Source: Scolanthus callimorphus (Eukaryota; Cnidaria; Anthozoa; Actiniaria; Edwardsiidae). From it: a DNA stretch of 64,000 nucleotides. Each line of letters starts with the position of its first letter. Within the stretch, counting starts at the first letter, position 1. Position numbers and translations under genes: made by a program. Below the pieces are notes generated by a model. The model did not search any database. It was not told the origin of the DNA and saw only the letters and a program-made list of their open reading frames with translations. Below, piece after piece: positions 55,293-64,000 of the stretch. Location of the stretch: NCBI GenBank assembly GCA_033964015.1, contig JAWWUD010000103.1, positions 372,001 through 436,000 on the forward strand, written 5' to 3'.

Positions 55293-55793
55293 AGTGCCAC
55301 TAAAGGCAGAAGGCAACTACATTTCATCAAAAAGATCCATTATCCAAAGGAACAGTCGTAACGAAAGAAAATGTGTTAACCACGCGCCGTTAATATTTTA
55401 TTGATTTTTGAATATTTCTGATTGGCGATTTTTTTTTCGTTCAACTAAATGTGTTTCTTCATCCTGTGGGGTGAACAATGGCTCCTGTGACGCATGAAGA
55501 AGACATAGAAAGTAGAACAAAGACCACAAGGAAGACAATGAAAGAAGAACAAAGACCTTCTTTGTTGTATTTTCTATGTCTTCTTCATGCGTCATAGGAA
55601 CCATTGATCTGAAGAACTTCTCCCCCAAGATGCATCGCGCATAGTTGAACGAAAAAAAAACGCCAATCGAAAGTATTCAAAAATCAATAAAATATTAACG
55701 ATGCGCGTAAAGCACATTTTTGTTTCACTACTGTTCCCTTGGATAATGGATCTTTTTGATGAAATGTAGTTGACTTCTGCCTTAAGTGGCACT
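55293..55793. mobile_element. MITE with TTAA duplication (same ends as the 7008 element)
   Basis: AGTGCCACTAAAGGCAGAAG at 55293 is inverted at the right end (55793), with about 60 bp of TIR including TCATCAAAAAGATCCATTAT. TTAA flanks both sides (55289-55292, 55794-55797). Copy 1 has the empty site. An inner dyad (TCTATGTCTTCTTCATGCG and complement) adds a second hairpin. Confidence 0.75.
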
Positions 55794-56409
55794 TTAAGAG
55801 GTGGGAGTAAGGAATGTTTTCTCGCTGCTGTTTGGGCTGTTAGGCCTAACAGCAGCCCTAACAGCTTTCTTGATTGCCAACTTTCTTGATAGTGTGTGCC
55901 GCATGTGTTAGCCACAACACCAAGATATCTTGCAATTTTTTCTCATGTGAAACAGGTGCCAGTTTTGTCCCTACCCCAAAGTTGTCCCTAGTCCAAGATA
56001 TCTCACCAATCTTGTCCCCGGTTGACTCGGGAGAAGACCCTGGGGGAGGCCGAGTCACATGACCGTTTCAAAACAAAGGACAACTGCGTTCCCATGTTTT
56101 CAAACAGTGGGCAGTGACTCAGCCTCCCCCAGGGTCTTGTACTCAAACAACCGCCATCTTGAAAATTACCCACAAGACCCTGGGGATGAGGTTGATATCT
56201 CACCTCATGTGAACAAGCCCTACGGGTGTCTACATTTCTATTAGTTCAGTTGTCCTTATGCGTTTTGTGTTTTTTAAAAGGCACAAAGGTAATCATATTA
56301 GTCTAAATATAATAATAAATGTATTTTGATACTACAATAAACTACTACCATCGTTTATTCCTTATAATTGGGAGCTCCGCTTTTAGGCAGTGCCTAAATC
56401 TATATATTA

Positions 56410-56868
56410 TTTTTTACCAGTCACAGGATTTCTTGTGATAATTCTACACTTTCTAAGTGGTTTGATAGTGGTCTTGTTATACATGGTAAGTCTGGTTTCT
56501 GACTTCTCAAGTTGCATTTTTACATATTTCTGAGATATCACATTTACTGTTGCTCCACAATAAACTTGAAATTTGACTAGCTGTCCATCCTTGAGAGACA
56601 TTTCAGCATAAATTGGTCCACTAGTTACAGAGTTAATCGTTTCAGACGACACCGGACAAACCATTTCAGCAGAGGAATCAGAGTCAGAACCTTCATCAAC
56701 AACATGCAGGGGTTTCTTGGAAGCCTTGGGACAGCATTGTGAGAAATAGTTGAGAGCTTTGCAATTGTTGCAACTCTTGCCCCAAGTTTTACAGAATTCC
56801 TTTCTTCAGGGTATGTGAATAGCCACAAAATTTGCATTTAGCAGTCGAGCGAGTGTGAGTATGTGACA
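56410..56868 (-). pseudogene. Ty3/gypsy nucleocapsid knuckles and protease
   Basis: On the minus strand CKFCGYSH starts a zinc knuckle near 56838, followed after a frame change by further cysteines near 56770. The protease region near 56560 reads KFQVYCGATVNVISQKYV, where the catalytic Asp expected before C-G-A is replaced by Tyr. The frame ends at the TA element boundary (V-T-G-K-K). Confidence 0.75.
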
Positions 56869-56869
56869 G

Positions 56870-58687
56870 GGTCACTAGACACATAATTTTAAAAGGGCTA
56901 GAGACTCTACAATTTAGTTTAATCCAGTTTTCTTAGCATACTGGCCTGCGCTAAATGCTAAGGAATGTGGCAGCTTCCCTTATTATAATCGTACCGCGGA
57001 TGTGCGCAAGTTACACTAAGCTGCGAAAATGTGATTTAACTGCCGCAATCTCATTAATCCTTTCGGCAAACCTTTCGGCAAAATTATCTTGTTTACTTTT
57101 TGATATAATTACAGTTTTTCATAAGATTAACTAGTGCACATCCTTGCCGCGCGCATTAATCTGTCAAGGAATAACAGAAAAGACTCGCTTCTGTTGAGAG
57201 GTTAGTAGAAAACTGTTACTCTTACTGCAGGATTAGCCTTGACCTCTAGTTATTGTTATTTAGTTTATAAATTAGGTCTAGTTTAACCTCACTTAGCAAT
57301 CGTTTTGGAATCACTTTATGCCTTGCTAGTTTCTGTTTAAATGGCTGTAAAATTAGCTACAGTCCTGTATAGTTAATTAATCGTAACGAGTCGTGGTCGC
57401 ACTCGTGCAGTTCTATTAGTTTTACTAGTTTGAGCATATAATTGAGCTGCTATACTTTCTCGTATCGGATCTAGTGTTTATTTCACTCGTAGAAGCTAGA
57501 TAAAGTTCTCCGTTTTCTATATCAGCTAGTCGTATGTAAAGCGTGTTTACCGAGGTTATGTTCGGGATAATTGGCTGTATTAATTTGTTGTTGCACTGCA
57601 AAAGTATTCGCCACGCTGCACGTGGAATCATCTATTTCCATTCCGTGTTATAAACACGTCCCTTTCAGTTATTTCTTCTACACATGTATTAGGCAAAATT
57701 CGTAGTAATCATTTCTCTTTTATTTCGACTACTGTCGCTTAATTCTACATCAACCATTCTACGGACAAGCTTTCAGTTTAGACATTTTTAGTAGTTGTTG
57801 TTCTGTTTTGCTTCATCGATTATTCACGGTCACACACTTGTCGTCCAGGTCAGATATTTTAATTTGTGAATTAAAATTCACAAATTAGCAGTTTCCTTTT
57901 GCGGTAACCAGAGTCAATTATCGTTCTAACCTTTCATCCTTGTATTAGAGGTTTCATTACCAAGTTAAGTTATGGCGCTTGAATAACATTTTCCATAGTA
58001 ATTTCCATATTTCTACAAGAGTTTTACAGTTAATTCTATGCGACTTCGCTTGTGCTAATCGCATGCCTGTTTTAATTAGCTAGAATATTCATAAGAGGAA
58101 TACATCACTTCCGTTCTATTTTTAGTTGCAAACCACAGCTATCCCAGCTTGTTTTGTTAGCTTTAGTGTTCTGCGATTTTAGTTTCTGCCATCAACTTAA
58201 TTTATAAGTTTGATAATGTTTTCATCAATTAATTTCAGTAGCATAATTTCTCTGTATTTTTAGGTTATGTTCTTATTGTCAAATCATTTAGTAAAGGATT
58301 TTCTCTTTCACAAGAAGGACTTCTATAAGTTCTAGTTCTGGTTTATCATATATAGTTTTCTTTAGGAAATCATAATATTTTTCTAGTTCCATTGGTCAAT
58401 TTCTAGTTTCATATTCAAACTATCACAGACTTAGCCTAGAGTTCCGATTAATATTTTCGATGCTGTTTCATAATAATTACTTCAATGCTTAACGACAGTT
58501 AAATCATAATTATACTGCATACTGCTAGTATAGATTGATGCATGTAAACCCATAATATTGTATTAGTACAATCAGCTCATTTTGTATTATCTTTGTATCA
58601 TTTACAGATAGAATCTACTAATTGTTCCCGTTTATTTGACACTGTTTTTGTGTAATGCTGATGAGAGTGAGCTTTCAATAAACCCGA
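56870..58687. other. T-rich 1.8-kb insertion in gypsy gag, unclassified
   Basis: It separates the gag capsid region from the knuckles. It is T-rich on the + strand with no open frame beyond 68 codons and ends with CTTTCAATAAACCCGAC (AATAAA near 58677), so it may be a solo LTR or a 3' UTR-like piece. No clear terminal repeats were seen. Confidence 0.35.
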
Positions 58688-59387
58688 CATAACTAATCGA
58701 CCGTTCGGTAATCGAACGGTATCGAACGTTCGATTACCGAACAATGTGCTCAATCAAACCCAATTGAACTTCAAATGAAACACAGGCATTTTTGTGCACA
58801 CTAGCGACATAACGACATAATGACGTTATGTTGCAACGAAAAAAGCATAGGAAATTAATTGAAATAATCAGTATTTTCCATGGATCATCATTACATTACT
58901 TCACCAAAGCAATCTTCTGTTATTTTTTTGTCGACTTGAACGTTTGGAAACACTCAATGTTGTTCGCGTAATAAGGCACCAGTCATGATTGAACTATGGG
59001 TTTATTGAGTGATTTTACTGGGATTTTTTTATAAAACTGAGTTTTTTCAGGTTTTGTTGTTATTTAGAAGGCTAAGTGTCCCAGATGAAAATGAAATTTG
59101 AATAAAGCTAATAGTTATGTTAACTGTTCATGGCCGTCTGTTTGTTGTGTATTACCCCATTGCGTGTCACTGATGAGTCTTACCCAATTTCTAAAGTCAT
59201 GCAAAATTTCCGAACAAAATCGAACTTAATCAAACCAATCATTTTGATTTATGTTCGATTGAGTTCGGTAATCATACTCACCAAAAAGTTTTGCTCGATT
59301 ATGTTCGATTACCGAACCCAATCAAAAATAATCGAACGATTGGTGTTCGATTATAGGTTCGATTGAAATTTTGTTCGATTAGTTATG
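58688..59387. mobile_element. 700-bp TIR element made of TCGATT/AATCGA words
   Basis: CATAACTAATCGA at 58688 faces TCGATTAGTTATG ending at 59387. Both ends continue with many copies of TTCGATTACCGAAC-type words in both orientations. No clear target duplication and no gene. Confidence 0.5.
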
Positions 59388-59875
59388 CCAGGAATAAATT
59401 TGCCTATAAGAGAATCCTTGAATCCTTCTCGTTCCTGCGCGACCGCCCTGCTCATCCTGTTACAAGTAGGTTTGTCAGCAGGTTTCTTGTCTGCGTGTGG
59501 GGCTCCCTTGCTTTTCTTGTTGGTTTATTTCTGGTTGAAGCTCACTCGGTGAACCTCCTCTTCTTTTCCAGCAATAATCTTCAGTTGGTCGGCCGTTTTC
59601 TCATAACTGCGACAAATATCCAGTGCTTTCTGAAGAGTGAGCTTTCCCTCTTGCAGGAGACGCTTTCTGGTATGTTCATCCTTCACACCCAGAACTATCC
59701 TATCTCTCAGCATTAGGAAGTTTTCAGACATTCACAGAAGTTACAAGTCTAAACAAGTGTCTTTAGACTTGCTACATAGCTGTCGATACTCTCATCGGGT
59801 TTCTGGACACGAGTGTTGAACTTGTACCTCTCGAAGGTTTCATTTGTTTTTCCAAAAATATGAGCATCTCACGTA
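59388..59875 (-). pseudogene. Ty3/gypsy gag, C-terminal capsid part
   Basis: It includes RYKFNTRVQKPDESIDSYVA near 59800 and MLRDRIVLGVKDEHTRKRLL then ALDICRSYE near 59600-59720, the standard gypsy gag pattern. A stop near 59755 and frame changes break it. Confidence 0.8.
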
Positions 59876-60524
59876 GGCCCTATAATACCTCCATTCTGGC
59901 CACGTTCTTTTATCTCTTCGAAATTTTATCCAATCAACACCAAATTTTAAATATAAAGAGAACTCATTGAGCTTACAAACTTGTTCTTTTTAGAATTTTC
60001 AATTTAACGGTTTTTGGCGGGAAAATGACATCATCAAATTAAAATTTAGAAATCAAAATTTGCCATTTTTGAGTGCGCGAAATGAAAGATCCCATCTAGC
60101 AGGCATCAAAATTGAAAACCATTTTAAAATATTTTATTCCCTTCTGGAGATATGATGTTTTGAAGTTTGGAATTTCCGCCATTTTGTTACTAAAAATAGA
60201 ACAAAATAACGGAAAATCGAAACTTTGAAAGCCCATAACTTCTCAATGGATGAAGCTATCTCGAAATGTTTTTCAAATTTAAAGCCTACTTATTCAGATC
60301 TTTCATTTCGTGAAATGGCCAATTGAAATGACCAATTGCGATTTTGAAATTTAAATGAACATTTGATGACGTCATTTTCCCGCCAAAACCCGTTAAATTG
60401 AAAATTCTAAAAACAACAAGTTTGTAAGCTTAATGAGTTCTCTTTACATTTCAAATTTGGTGTTGATTGGATGAAAACTCACAAAGATATAAGAACGTGA
60501 CCAGAATCGAGGTGTTATAGGGCC
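59876..60524. mobile_element. TIR element in gypsy gag (GGCCCTATAATACCTC ends)
   Basis: GGCCCTATAATACCTCCATT at 59876 faces the complement of its variant ending at 60524. The inverted arms extend about 150 bp (TTGGTGTTGATTGGAT, GAGTTCTCTTTA, TTGGCGGGAAAATGAC and complements). No gene, and no certain target duplication. Confidence 0.65.
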
Positions 60525-60830
60525 AGCGTGTCTAGTTTAGTCAGGATATCTTCAGCATTGTCAGTGTCCACAGGGTCGCATCCATTATATATCTGTAGAG
60601 TTTCTACTCCCATAGAAGATATCAAGAGCGATTTCTTTAATTGAGGCGAGTGCGAGTCGGCATTAGAGACGACACAATAGTGCTGCCACAGCTGTTTCCA
60701 TATTTTCCAGCTTTCAGGCGATTGAAGGCATAACCCGGCTGAAAAGGCGAGAAAGCAGGGGTAGAGATTGAAGTAGACGGTTGAGAATCGTCATTAGGCA
60801 TGTCCGAGAACAGATTCAATCCACGTGGTC
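60525..60830 (-). pseudogene. Ty3/gypsy gag, N-terminal part
   Basis: The frame reads ESWKIWKQLWQHYCVVSNAD, then LKKSLLISSMGVETLQIYNG and DNAEDILTKLDT, the conserved N-terminal capsid region. A Met at 60819 lies upstream in another frame, so one frame change separates the start from this segment. Confidence 0.8.
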
Positions 60831-60945
60831 AGGAGATGAGTCGAGCGAGGAGTGAGTTTTCAAAACGAACTTATCAACACAATTCGTCAAAAACGAGACC
60901 CACAACTTGAAATTCCAGTTGAACTCCAGTAAAATAGCTTAACCA

Positions 60946-60956
60946 CGCTGCCACCA
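60946..60956 (-). promoter_or_regulatory. Ty3/gypsy primer-binding site
   Basis: TGGTGGCAGCG lies immediately inside the 5' LTR on the minus strand, the expected position. Confidence 0.5.
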
Positions 60957-61101
60957 CGTTTCAAGTCGTGGTTCTTGGGTCCTAAACCAGTGATGAGGAC
61001 AAGACTAAACACGAGTCAAACTCAATGTAAGATTCCAACATGGCGGACCCTACATCCGGGTATCTTTATTATAAACCACAGGTAACCCGCGTATTGTAAC
61101 A
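60957..61101 (-). repeat. Ty3/gypsy 5' LTR
   Basis: 145 bp starting TGTTACAATACGCGGG on the minus strand and ending GAAACG (the 3' LTR ends GAAACA). Flanked outside by GGATC (61102-61106). About 107 bp match the 3' LTR. Confidence 0.75.
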
Positions 61102-61835
61102 GGATCCCATCACAGAAATCTGTCAGTGATTTATATCATTCAAAACCTATTTCACCAAGGGAAAGTCAATCGAAACATATCCTTAAACAGCCACTACTTG
61201 GTCCAATTCAAGAACCCAAGAGACCAATTGCAAGTGATGACGTTGGCCAAACAAATGTATCCACACAACACGCATTACTTTCTTGAAAAGTATGAAGAGG
61301 CCGTTGGAAAACCTTTTGGCTACCTGTTTGTTGACTTAAAACCAGCAACCAACGACAACTGCAGACTACGCACCAATGTCCTTCCTGGGGAAGTGTCAAC
61401 CAATAAGAAAAAGGATGACGCCGTTGGGAAAGAGCACCTAACATTTCTTAGTTATCAAAATATGGATATTTCTCCAGAGAAACGGCGCATGAGAAAACTA
61501 CACGACAAAATGGATTACATCCTTTACAGTCAATGAAGTTGACGAGGTCATACGATACACGCAGCTTCAAAACGATTTGTTGCGAATGAAGCACCAAGGA
61601 AGTCACAGCTCTCCAGTGGCTGTAGAACTCCAGTAACAACACCTACCTACACTACTCCCCTAAGTATCCCGTTATCATCACCCGAGCCAGCCACGATACC
61701 CTATTCGGCAAAGGTGGTACAATCTCCCAAGACATCCTTTGTTCCCCTGACCCCAACAGTTTCAGAACCGACCTTGACACCGACACCTTCAGTGGCTATC
61801 AACCCAAAGAAGCCAAAATTAAAGAATTGTCTTAA
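61102..61835 (+). pseudogene. Polinton packaging ATPase, part 3 (C-terminal half)
   Basis: From 61107 the frame continues HHRNLSVIYIIQNLFHQGKV, SLNSHYLVQFKNPRDQLQVM, GYLFVDLKPAT and NVLPGEV, the C-terminal half of FtsK/HerA-type packaging ATPases of Polintons and adintoviruses (FKNPRD is a hallmark). A TGA at 61534 interrupts it. It continues in the next frame as EVDEVIRYTQLQNDLLR and, after another shift, as a Pro/Thr-rich tail to TAA near 61835. Its role in an intact element is DNA packaging into a capsid. Confidence 0.82.
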
Positions 61836-62345
61836 ATAACTATTTAGATGACTCAATGACTTAGATTACTCAATAGGAACCTTTTCAAAAGAAACTGACA
61901 TCAGAGAGACTCAAAATGTACTAATAGCCTTATCCCCTCTGCTCCAATTCCATACCTTCTGCTTTTCCTGCATTATTTGCTTCTTTCTTTGTTCATGTGT
62001 CGACATGTGCGTTCGTGTCTTGTGCGTATACGTTTGACATGCATATCTCAACACAATCTTAAATTAAACTGTAACAACTCATCCCATACCCAGAGCCCAC
62101 TTTCGAATTTTTTTCGAAACCATTTAAATTCAGTTAAGTGCACCCTAGCTCGATTAGCCCTTGCTACTCTAGGATGCCCGTACTAAATGTTTTATGTCAG
62201 AACCTAAACGCAATACGCATTTTTTCCATTATTCTTTCTCTCATTTTTTCATAATTGAAACTGTAAAATTGCAAATAATTTTAAGCTTCAAGTACTAATA
62301 AAGATTGCTGTTGTTGTTGTTGACGATGCCGATGCCGGTTCTTCT
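61836..62345. other. Probable LINE or SINE 3' end with TGT microsatellite tail
   Basis: After the ATPase remnant, CT-rich non-coding sequence ends with AATAAAGATTGCTGTTGTTG (about 62298-62320) and TTGACGATGCCGATGCCGG. A microsatellite tail after AATAAA suggests a retroelement 3' end. No protein segment supports it. Confidence 0.3.
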
Positions 62346-62588
62346 CCATATAAAATTAAATAAAAATTTTAGTTAATAGGGAAACTCTACCCCAAGTCAA
62401 GAATACTCGTGAACAAACTTTAGGCTTGTAATCAATTTATTAATCGGAAAAACGTGTTTATTTACCGCTAGTGGTAGTATTTTATGTAATAGATTTTTAT
62501 GTAATCAATATTCATTTTATAATTAAATAAATGAGAATGTAATGGAAAATAAAGAGAATAAACCATCTTATATATAATACGTGATGCT

Positions 62589-62617
62589 GGGGGGGGGGGG
62601 GGGGGGGGGGGGGGGGG
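62589..62617. repeat. Poly-G tract
   Basis: About 29 consecutive G. It resembles the ends of the G-tract MITEs, but no inverted partner was found within the window to its right. Confidence 0.6.
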
Positions 62618-62779
62618 TCAAGGTCAAACTGTTAGCCCAGCAGCCTGGAAAAACGGCTGCACCACGGAACTTCAAAACCACGCCATTTCTTGCATACTTG
62701 GGGAACTGTGTTATAGGATACATTTTATTCGAAACCGATAAAGTGAGTGAGTTCGCAACGGCGCCATTTTACGTCTCTC

Positions 62780-64000
62780 ACAGAAGATGATGATTATTAT
62801 TACTTCCCTGAGACTGAATAACAGGGTTCTGGAAAGGGAAAAATACAATTATGGAACGCTACTTAGAATATTTTACAGAAATAAAGTCATTGAGTCTATT
62901 AGTTTTGGCAACGGTGACCCTTTGCGTGGCCCCCGATCGCAAGTTGTAATTTGAGGGAATGGCCACTGTCCTTGATTTAATAAGCTCAAACACAGGGTTG
63001 CCAGGCTTTAGGTCATCGATGTACCGTTCACACAAGTTGTGCCTGCGGGCTTCTAATGAAGAAAGACTTGCCATGTCTAGCGCAATGGCATAGTCAGTTC
63101 CAGGGTATATAATATTCAGGGCACGTTTTTGAATTTTTTCGATTGACTGCGAGAGGTAGTTCGGGAGATGAGAAAACACAACACAGCCATACTCGACAAC
63201 AGATCGTATCAGTGAGCCAATATACGTGGACCAGATCTATTACGGTCAGGCCGCATTTCTTAAGTTGGCGAAGGGCATACAGCCGCTTGTTGACTTTCCC
63301 AAGTATGAAGTCAATGTGTGTGTCCCAGGTCAGGTCGTGCGCAATATGTATTCCGAGAAATTTAAACGTGCGCACGTGCTCCACAGCCGAGTTTCCGATG
63401 ACGACGGGGCTCCACACACAACTATTATACTTGAGAAAGTCAACGACCATACATTTACATTTACGAGGGTTTAGCTGCATATGATGTTCGCGCGCGTAGC
63501 TATCATGTCATTTACAAGAAAGTTCATAACTGGAGGCGAGTTCCTAGGTACAACTTCTAATATCGTAAGGTCATCGACAAACTTTACTCTTGGCATCCAA
63601 GATTTCATCAAGTCATTCACCATCACAGCAAAAAGTATCGGGCCAAGCTTGGTGCCTTGGGGAATTCCGCCATTCACGAGTTGCGTAGAGGAGTAGACAG
63701 AGCCGACCCGGACAAATTGAGAGCGACCTTCCAGGAAGGATGTGATCCATCTCAGGAGGCATGGATAGAGGTCGAAAGAGCGGAGTTTCTCTAGCAAGAC
63801 TGCATGGTCGATCAAATCGAACCCTTTCTTAAAATCTGCGAAAAAGAGGAAACCCGAACAGCCTCTCTTGTCCAGTGCATCCAACAGCCAATGCAAGATG
63901 TAAACAACAGCGTCGATTGTTGTCTTCCCAGCAACGGCGAATTGGTTAGGATCGAGCTTAGATAAGATATCCGGTAGGACTCTGACGAACATAAACCCTT
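62780..64000 (-). mobile_element. CR1/L2-like LINE, RT and C-terminus (runs off the right edge)
   Basis: The minus-strand frame 63471-63992 has FADFKKGFDLIDHAVLLEKL (residues 51-70), GGIPQGTKLGPILFAVMVND (about 108-127) and KFVDDLTILEVV (138-141 FVDD), so the palm is intact. One frame change leads to MQLNPRKCKCMVVDFLKYNS and FKFLGIHIAHDLTWDTHIDF (63094-63480). A second leads to LPNYLSQSIEKIQKRALNII and NYNLRSGATQRVTVAKTNRL (62859-63179). An ATT/ATG microsatellite near 62788 marks the 3' end. Only two frame breaks, so it is fairly young. Confidence 0.85.

Larger units (their letters stand above)
47551..56407. mobile_element. TA-inserting unclassified element, copy 2 (inserted in the Ty3/gypsy pol)
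   Basis: TA flanks both ends (47549-47550, 56408-56409). Read left to right it starts GCGGAGCTCC, then a GC-rich hairpin (TTGCGGCGGCC, three bases, GGCCGCCGCAA), and ends GGAGCTCCGC, TTTAGGCAGTGCCTAAA, TCTATATAT. It is the inverse of copy 1 along its length. Relative to copy 1 it has three extra insertions (49896-50793, 51475-54932, 55293-55793) and lacks the BEL element and the 33994 MITE. The target was a gypsy Lys-Lys-Tyr-Asn coding site that is restored in frame when the insert and one TA are removed. It has no recognised mobility gene. Confidence 0.75.
44429..61101 (-). mobile_element. Ty3/gypsy LTR retrotransposon inserted in the Polinton ATPase gene, itself multiply interrupted
   Basis: Flanked by a perfect 5-bp duplication GGATC (44424-44428, 61102-61106). 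Removing the element rejoins the ATPase in frame at Lys-Gly-Ser-His-His. Order on the minus strand: 5' LTR, TGGTGGCAGCG primer site, gag, zinc knuckles, protease, RT, RNase H, integrase, 3' LTR. Gag is cut by a 649-bp TIR element (59876-60524) and by about 2.5 kb of other DNA (56870-59387). The protease-RT junction is cut by the 8.9-kb TA element (47551-56407). Every coding section carries frameshifts or stops, so it is dead. Confidence 0.88.

Noticed and set aside
55398..55628. Frames in the centre of the 55293-55793 element
   Set aside because: The element is a short palindromic MITE and the frames run through its inverted repeats.

Overview
This is animal nuclear DNA, most likely from a cnidarian such as a stony coral or sea anemone. 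That placement is an inference from the mix of repeats: BEL/Pao and Ty3/gypsy LTR elements, CR1/L2-like LINEs, a Polinton, tRNA-headed SINEs and G-tract MITEs. No species marker is present. Genes have introns and poly(A) signals, no operons or ribosome-binding sites occur, and most of the window is mobile DNA in several nested layers.

Layout. Bases 1-340 hold the last coding exon and 3' UTR of a host gene. From 534 to 15 kb there is a series of inverted-repeat elements (534-2132, 3002-3875, 6539-6668), a LINE 3' end, a 5.7-kb composite element with TTAA target duplications (7008-12691), and a tRNA-like sequence split by a MITE. From 15.6 to 28.9 kb I assemble a five-exon host gene on the + strand that encodes about 200 residues. 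Its exon phases fit at every junction, and its introns are full of MITEs, a SINE and LINE pieces. From 29 to 32 kb there are LINE, SINE and hAT-like remnants.

The right half is a Russian-doll structure. A Polinton fragment (42.7-44.4 and 61.1-61.8 kb) has its packaging-ATPase gene split by a LINE with a 12-bp target duplication and by a Ty3/gypsy element (44429-61101, duplication GGATC). The gypsy element is itself split by an 8.9-kb copy of an unclassified element (47551-56407), which carries further insertions. A second, inverted copy of the same element (32265-42543) interrupts an acidic zinc-ribbon gene. That copy contains a nearly intact BEL/Pao retrotransposon (35372-41171, duplication TTGTA), and the other copy preserves the empty site.

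The most interesting candidate system is this unclassified element. It inserts at TA, has asymmetric terminal inverted repeats (GCGGAGCTCC), a terminal palindrome that changes by paired substitutions in a third copy end at 6.8 kb, a second GC-rich terminal hairpin, arrays of a telomere-like 9-mer (CTGTTAGGG), and exon-like cargo. Its architecture resembles Helentron/Helitron2 elements or a non-autonomous derivative, but no Rep/helicase gene is visible, so the class is open.
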